A stretch of DNA of 64,000 bases, from positions 55,701 through 119,700 of the forward strand of contig CAZYHV010000009.1 of assembly GCA_964647485.1 (NCBI GenBank), read 5' to 3'. Shown piece by piece: positions 59,689 through 64,000 of this stretch. Within the stretch, counting starts at the first letter, position 1. Every line of letters begins with the position of its first letter. Origin of the DNA: FW021-bin31 sp964647485 (GTDB taxonomy: Bacteria > Bacteroidota > Bacteroidia > Chitinophagales > Chitinophagaceae). Below the pieces are notes generated by a model, which had not been told where the DNA came from, made no database searches, and saw only the letters and a list, made by a program, of their open reading frames with translations. A program made the position numbers and the translations under genes.

Positions 59689-60690
59689 ATGTTTTCCAGA
59701 ACCGAATATACAGAATCCTTGTTTAATTCCAAGATAAATTTTGAGGATTTATCCTTACAGTTATTTCATTATCAGTACGAAAACAATCGCGTGTATAGAG
59801 ATTACTTGGATCTATTAAAAATAAATCCGAACAATATTTCGTCCGCTAATCATATTCCTTATCTACCTATAGGACTTTTTAAAACACATCAGATTCAAAC
59901 CGGAACTTTTTCTCCGGAGTTAATTTTTGAAAGTAGTGGCACTACAGAAACGACCCCTAGTAGGCACTATGTCAAACAATCTCAAATTTATGAAAAGAGT
60001 TTTCGAACAGCTTTTCAATTCTTTTATGGAGACATCAGCAACTTTGTTATTATTGGGCTGCTCCCCTCCTACCTCGAACGAAAGCATTCCTCTCTGGTAT
60101 ATATGGTGAATGATTTTATCCAACATAGTGGACATAAAGAAAGTGGTTTTTACCTGAATGAATTCCATAAATTAAAAGATACCCTGATTAAAGCAAATCA
60201 GTCAAAGAAAAAAGTCTTCTTAATTGGTGTCACTTTTGGTCTTCTGGATTTTGCAGAAGAATACAAACTGAATCTGGAGAATACCATTGTTATGGAAACT
60301 GGCGGGATGAAAGGCAGAAGAAAAGAACAAACCCGAGATGAAGTTCAAAATTATCTAAAAGAAAGATTAGGCGTCCAAACCATTCATTCTGAATATGGCA
60401 TGACCGAGTTACTTAGCCAGGCCTATTCCAAAAAAAATGGAATCTTCCAGTGTCCGCCATGGATGAAGGTTACCCTAAGAGATAGTGATGATCCTCTAAC
60501 CTTATTACCTACACCTCAAACCGGAACCTCACCAACCGGGCTCCTGAATATCATAGACCTTGCTAATATCGACTCCTGTGCTTTTATCGCTACAGACGAC
60601 ATTGGTATACTGCATGCAGACAATAGTTTCGAAGTACGAGGAAGAAGAGATCTTAGCGATTTAAGAGGTTGTAGTCTTATGGCTGTTTAA
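59689..60690 (+). CDS. LuxE-like acyl-protein synthetase
   Basis: 333 residues. The adenylation-type motif ESSGTTETTPSRHY and the later HSEYGMTELLSQAYS are those of the LuxE family, which activates fatty acids as acyl-AMP and passes them on. LuxC and LuxD partners, needed for bioluminescence, are absent here, so bioluminescence is not implied. LuxE homologs outside lux operons are common in Bacteroidota and act in unknown acyl transfer. The protein ends DLRGCSLMAV, a normal LuxE-type end. Confidence 0.85.
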   Translation: MFSRTEYTESLFNSKINFEDLSLQLFHYQYENNRVYRDYLDLLKINPNNISSANHIPYLPIGLFKTHQIQTGTFSPELIFESSGTTETTPSRHYVKQSQIYEKSFRTAFQFFYGDISNFVIIGLLPSYLERKHSSLVYMVNDFIQHSGHKESGFYLNEFHKLKDTLIKANQSKKKVFLIGVTFGLLDFAEEYKLNLENTIVMETGGMKGRRKEQTRDEVQNYLKERLGVQTIHSEYGMTELLSQAYSKKNGIFQCPPWMKVTLRDSDDPLTLLPTPQTGTSPTGLLNIIDLANIDSCAFIATDDIGILHADNSFEVRGRRDLSDLRGCSLMAV

Positions 60691-60768
60691 TTGGTGAGAA
60701 GACAACAAGGATACAAGGCGAAGGGGGACAGGACGAGTGGGCAACTAAAAAGCGAGATAATTAACTTA

Positions 60769-60872
60769 CTATCCGACTAAACGACTATTCGACTATCAGA
60801 CTATTCGACTAAACGACTAAACGACTATCAGACTATCAGACTATCAGACTATCCGACTATCAGACTATTCGA
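60769..60872. repeat. 13 tandem copies of an 8-bp unit
   Basis: Thirteen contiguous octamers, each starting CTA and ending GA, in four variants: CTATCCGA, CTAAACGA, CTATTCGA, CTATCAGA. The array ends 37 bp before the namZ start and begins 78 bp after the LuxE-like stop. It lies in the region where the namZ promoter should be. The rest of the 219-bp gap holds no gene. Confidence 0.93.
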
Positions 60873-60909
60873 CTAAAATTCCCTATATTCACACTAAAAT
60901 CAGACTAAA

Positions 60910-62127
60910 ATGCGTAAATTATTGCTCTTTCTGTTATTATTCAGCCTGGGATGTTTCGGGCAATCAAGATCTCAAAATAACCAAAGCTCAAAATCAAATT
61001 CTTCGATTATTGTAGGCGCTGCCCGTTTTGACCAATACCTTTCTCTATTGAAAGGAAAAAGAGTAGCTATCCTAACAAATCAAACCTCTGTCATTGGAAA
61101 AAATAAGACACATTTAGTAGATACTTTACTCGATAAAGGAATAAATATCGTCAAAATATTTGGTCCTGAACATGGATTTAGAGGTACCGCCAGTGCAGGC
61201 GCCTCTGTAAAAAATGCTGTAGATAAAAAAACAGGAATTCCTATCATTTCTTTATATGGCTCTCACAACAAACCAACTCCCGAAGAATTAAAAGACGTAG
61301 ATATCATGATCTATGACATTCAGGATGTAGGGACTCGTTTTTATACTTATATCAATACCATGCAACACTTTATGGAAGCAGCGGCAGAAAATCAAAAGCC
61401 ATTGCTTCTATTAGATCGTCCCAATCCTAACGGATTTTATGTAGATGGTCCTATTTTACAAAAAGAACAAAAATCGGGAGTAGGACAACAACCAATACCT
61501 ATTGTTTATGGGATGACCATAGGAGAATATGCAACAATGCTCATTGGCGAACATTGGCTGGATAACCCCAATCTTAAACCGGATCTCACTGTAATAAAAT
61601 GCCTACATTATACCCATGACAGCCTCTACCGACTTCCCGTTAAACCGTCTCCTAACCTACCCAACATGGCCTCCATATACCTATATCCCTCCCTTTGTCT
61701 TTTTGAAGGAACCAAAGTCAACGTAGGTCGAGGAACGCATCATCAATTTCAACTTTTTGGCAATCCACATTTTCCGGACAGTCTTTTCTCTTATACTCCT
61801 GTAAGCATGCCCGGTGCAAAACATCCGAAACTAGAGGGCAAAAAATGCTACGGCTATCTTGTTGCTACAGAAGCAAAAACCGCATTAAAAAAAACAGATG
61901 GACAAATCAATCTTCACTGGATTATCAAAGCTTATCAACTCTATCCTGACAAGGCTCATTTCTTCAGAAACTTCTTTAATCTTCTAGCCGGGAACAAAAC
62001 CCTTATGCAAAAAATTAAAAATGGAGTAAGCGCAGAACACATTCGGGAAAGTTGGCAGCCTCAATTGAATCACTTTAAGAAAATTAGAAAAAAGTATCTT
62101 CTCTATCCTGATTTTAGTGCAAAATAG
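60910..62127 (+). CDS. Exo-beta-N-acetylmuramidase NamZ-like (DUF1343)
   Basis: 405 residues with a signal peptide (about 1-20). Conserved DUF1343 blocks are present: RVAILTNQTSV, FGPEHGFRG, YDIQDVGTRFYTY, LDRPNPNG and NVGRGTHHQF. The family was shown to be exo-acting N-acetylmuramidase (GH171) that frees MurNAc from murein fragments. It fits with the two S66 LD-carboxypeptidases and M23 peptidase nearby. It is 28 bp before fmt in the same direction and may share its transcript. Confidence 0.9.
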   Translation: MRKLLLFLLLFSLGCFGQSRSQNNQSSKSNSSIIVGAARFDQYLSLLKGKRVAILTNQTSVIGKNKTHLVDTLLDKGINIVKIFGPEHGFRGTASAGASVKNAVDKKTGIPIISLYGSHNKPTPEELKDVDIMIYDIQDVGTRFYTYINTMQHFMEAAAENQKPLLLLDRPNPNGFYVDGPILQKEQKSGVGQQPIPIVYGMTIGEYATMLIGEHWLDNPNLKPDLTVIKCLHYTHDSLYRLPVKPSPNLPNMASIYLYPSLCLFEGTKVNVGRGTHHQFQLFGNPHFPDSLFSYTPVSMPGAKHPKLEGKKCYGYLVATEAKTALKKTDGQINLHWIIKAYQLYPDKAHFFRNFFNLLAGNKTLMQKIKNGVSAEHIRESWQPQLNHFKKIRKKYLLYPDFSAK

Positions 62128-62155
62128 ATACCTTCGATTATAAAACAGCCCCTAT

Positions 62156-63088
62156 ATGCGTATTATTTTCATGGGAACCCCGGAATTTGCAGTAGCTTCT
62201 CTAGCCTTACTGATAGAAAATAATTTTGAGGTAGTAGCGGTAGTTACTGCTCCGGACAAGCCTTCCGGCAGAGGGCAAAAAATCCATGAAAGTGACGTAA
62301 AAAAATTTGCTGCAAAGCAAGGACTTCCGATTCTTCAACCAAACAAACTCAAGTCTCCCGATTTTTTGGAAGAGTTAAAAAGTTTTCGGGCTGATTTGCA
62401 AGTGGTTGTAGCCTTTAGAATGTTACCTGAAGTAGTCTGGAATATGCCTCCCAAAGGTACGATTAACTTGCATGCTTCGCTTCTTCCACAATATAGAGGA
62501 GCTGCTCCTATCAATCGGGCTATCATGAACGGTGAAACTCAAACCGGCGTCACTACTTTTAAGTTGAAGCATGAGATCGATTCCGGACAGATTATAGACC
62601 AACAAGCGATTCCTATTGATGCCAATGATTCAGCAGGAGATTTACACGATAAATTGATGCTCACCGGTGCTAAACTCCTTCTTACTTCAGTCAATAAAAT
62701 AGAATCGGGACATTTACAACTCACGCCACAATCTAACTTAACAAAAGAAACATCCCTAAAAAGTGCACCGAAAATATTTAAAGAAGACTGTAGAGTCGAT
62801 TGGACTCTTCCCGTCAGTGCAATATACAATCATATTAGAGGATTAAGCCCGTATCCCGGCGCATGGACTACATTGAACGGGAAACAGTTGAAAATTTTCC
62901 AAGTTGGGAAAGAAGAAACAGCTCCCGAAAAATCAGGTTCAAAAATCATTACCGACCGGAAATCTTTCTTGAAAATTGCTTGCAAGGATGGTTTTATTTC
63001 ATTAAAAATGATCCAACCGGCCGGAAAAAAAAGAATGAAAATAGAAGACTTTCTCAGAGGATATAGAAAAGATATTCATATTAAATAG
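62156..63088 (+). CDS. fmt: Methionyl-tRNA formyltransferase
   Basis: 310 residues. RIIFMGTPEFAVASL at the N-terminus, the catalytic region INLHASLLPQYRGAAPI (Asn and His), and the later C-terminal domain with IYNHIRGLSPYPGAW. It formylates initiator tRNA. Normal length, ATG start. It follows namZ by 28 bp. Confidence 0.97.
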   Translation: MRIIFMGTPEFAVASLALLIENNFEVVAVVTAPDKPSGRGQKIHESDVKKFAAKQGLPILQPNKLKSPDFLEELKSFRADLQVVVAFRMLPEVVWNMPPKGTINLHASLLPQYRGAAPINRAIMNGETQTGVTTFKLKHEIDSGQIIDQQAIPIDANDSAGDLHDKLMLTGAKLLLTSVNKIESGHLQLTPQSNLTKETSLKSAPKIFKEDCRVDWTLPVSAIYNHIRGLSPYPGAWTTLNGKQLKIFQVGKEETAPEKSGSKIITDRKSFLKIACKDGFISLKMIQPAGKKRMKIEDFLRGYRKDIHIK

Positions 63089-63109
63089 GTACTGCTTAAT
63101 AAACCCAAT

Positions 63110-63727
63110 TTAACCTTCTTGCAATATTCTTTTTGCATTGTTTCCTTCACAAAATAACAAATCCAAAACACTCAAATTAGAGAAAAAACCATTTTTTTCT
63201 TCGAAAACTTGTGGATATCTAATCTGACATTCTGAACTTTTCGAGGGTTTAAATTGATGTCTACCATCTACTATTTTAGTATTTATATATTCCTTTTTAT
63301 AATCTGTAGTCCATGTTATTTCCCAATTCATTTTAAGCCATTTTTGTATCAATCCGAAAGTGTCAAGATTCCAGTCAAAAAGAAATTTATATTTTTTATT
63401 ATATATAATATTTAAATCGACCTCAAAATAATCAAACCAGGGAGATTTACGATAAGCAGAAACAAGAGATCTCCAATGTTGTTTTTGCCAAGGATCTTCA
63501 TTAGCAATTTTTAAGTCTTTAAGTGGGGTACGATTCCTATTTTTATGCACTAGAGGAATCGTCAATAACTGCACGCCATTTGCTCCGGCTATGTAATATC
63601 GGTTGGAGTAGGAGCCCTTTTTAAAGTGTTCATATTGCTCCATTTTCAATTTTTTATATTTAACTAAATTCGAATAATAACTAACATTTCCAAATAGTTG
63701 TAAATCAGTTAATAGTATTTTATCCAT
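63110..63727 (-). CDS. WbqC-like family protein
   Basis: 205 residues. The opening LLTDLQLFGNVSYYSNL and the block LLTIPLVHKNRN are typical of WbqC-like proteins, and the later KSPWFDYFEVDL continues the domain. Members are often in polysaccharide or O-antigen clusters, with unknown reaction. The 3' end converges on fmt. Confidence 0.85.
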   Translation of the reverse strand: MDKILLTDLQLFGNVSYYSNLVKYKKLKMEQYEHFKKGSYSNRYYIAGANGVQLLTIPLVHKNRNRTPLKDLKIANEDPWQKQHWRSLVSAYRKSPWFDYFEVDLNIIYNKKYKFLFDWNLDTFGLIQKWLKMNWEITWTTDYKKEYINTKIVDGRHQFKPSKSSECQIRYPQVFEEKNGFFSNLSVLDLLFCEGNNAKRILQEG

Positions 63728-64000
63728 TTAATATCTCTTTATATTTCAAAATTACAAAAATATGGCGTAACAATCAAATATTTTATCTATTTAATAGTTT
63801 TTTATTTTTTAACAGATAGATGTATATTCATTATTGATTATCAATTATTTAATTTTAATAGACTTTACTATTTTTATTAGTACAACATTTTAACGTAACA
63901 AATCTATATTTTTAAAAGGAAACTAATTTTATTAGTATTTTTATAATTTTAATTTCTTCAACCTAATTTATTATTTTATTTTATTAAATAATAAATTAAT
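63728..64000. other. AT-rich gene-free stretch at the right edge
   Basis: 273 bp composed almost only of A and T with no credible coding frame. It contains the promoter of the WbqC-like gene and otherwise shows no clear repeat or hairpin. It may be the upstream region of a gene outside the window. Confidence 0.6.
63747..63754 (-). promoter_or_regulatory. -7 promoter box of the WbqC-like gene
   Basis: Minus strand TAATTTTG, 19 bp upstream of the ATG at 63727; a second match TATTTTTG lies directly upstream (63755-63762). Confidence 0.5.

Noticed and set aside
59689..60690. Bioluminescence function for the LuxE-like gene
   Set aside because: luxA, luxB, luxC and luxD are not present nearby, and LuxE homologs are common outside lux operons.
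60769..60872. CRISPR array
   Set aside because: Units are 8 bp and contiguous with no spacers; it is a simple tandem repeat, and no cas genes are in the window.

Overview
The window comes from a member of the Bacteroidota. Three things support this. Many genes are preceded by the Bacteroidota -7 box TAnnTTTG, usually without a purine-rich ribosome binding site. There is a PorP/SprF-type outer-membrane protein beside a very large surface protein with a type IX secretion (type B) C-terminal sorting domain. Two TonB-dependent receptor-type barrels with carboxypeptidase-regulatory-like N-domains, an SDR-type threonine dehydrogenase and a Bat/MoxR operon are also present. I cannot name the genus. 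No rRNA or tRNA genes were recognised.

Layout. 1-2 kb: a GH3 beta-xylosidase-like enzyme running off the left edge, divergent from a LacI-family regulator, with two copies of a LacI-like operator between them. 3-8 kb: the PorP-like protein and its giant SBBP/PKD surface protein. 8-20 kb: recG, a DPP IV-like peptidase, threonine dehydrogenase, leucine dehydrogenase, a TonB-dependent receptor with a DUF3347 lipoprotein, and an ABC-F ATPase. 20.3-35.1 kb: an accessory/defence island. 35-44 kb: DoxX, a shortened MoxR-DUF58-BatD-like-BatA operon, TauE, an M28 peptidase, atpD-atpC and YqgE. 44-64 kb: a histidine kinase, a degenerate hydrolase, two tandem S66 LD-carboxypeptidases, an MFS pump, an APC permease with an odd hydrophilic repeat insert, a FUSC protein, M23 and M13 peptidases, an esterase, a LuxE-like protein, NamZ (DUF1343), fmt and WbqC.

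The island is the most interesting part. It holds a type I restriction-modification operon with two guest genes: a GxxExxY protein between hsdM and hsdS, and an Abi_2/AbiF HEPN ribonuclease-like gene between hsdS and hsdR. The AbiF-like gene has its own TAnnTTTG promoter driving a roughly 50-nt RNA that ends in a hairpin plus U-tract, immediately followed by a second perfect hairpin before the GTG start. This resembles the ncRNA-associated AbiF systems, here nested where PrrC sits in the EcoprrI locus. Behind it lie two DUF1016/YhcG-type PDDEXK nucleases, a parDE pair broken by a small inverted-repeat element (MITE) with a TTAA duplication, and a 311-bp nearly perfect duplication of the 3' end of an outer-membrane barrel gene bracketing one nuclease and the parDE remnant. 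Imperfect inverted-repeat elements follow several of the defence genes and could be recombination sites.

Outside the island the genes are ordinary cell-envelope, peptide and amino-acid metabolism functions. Murein turnover is well represented (two S66, M23, NamZ).
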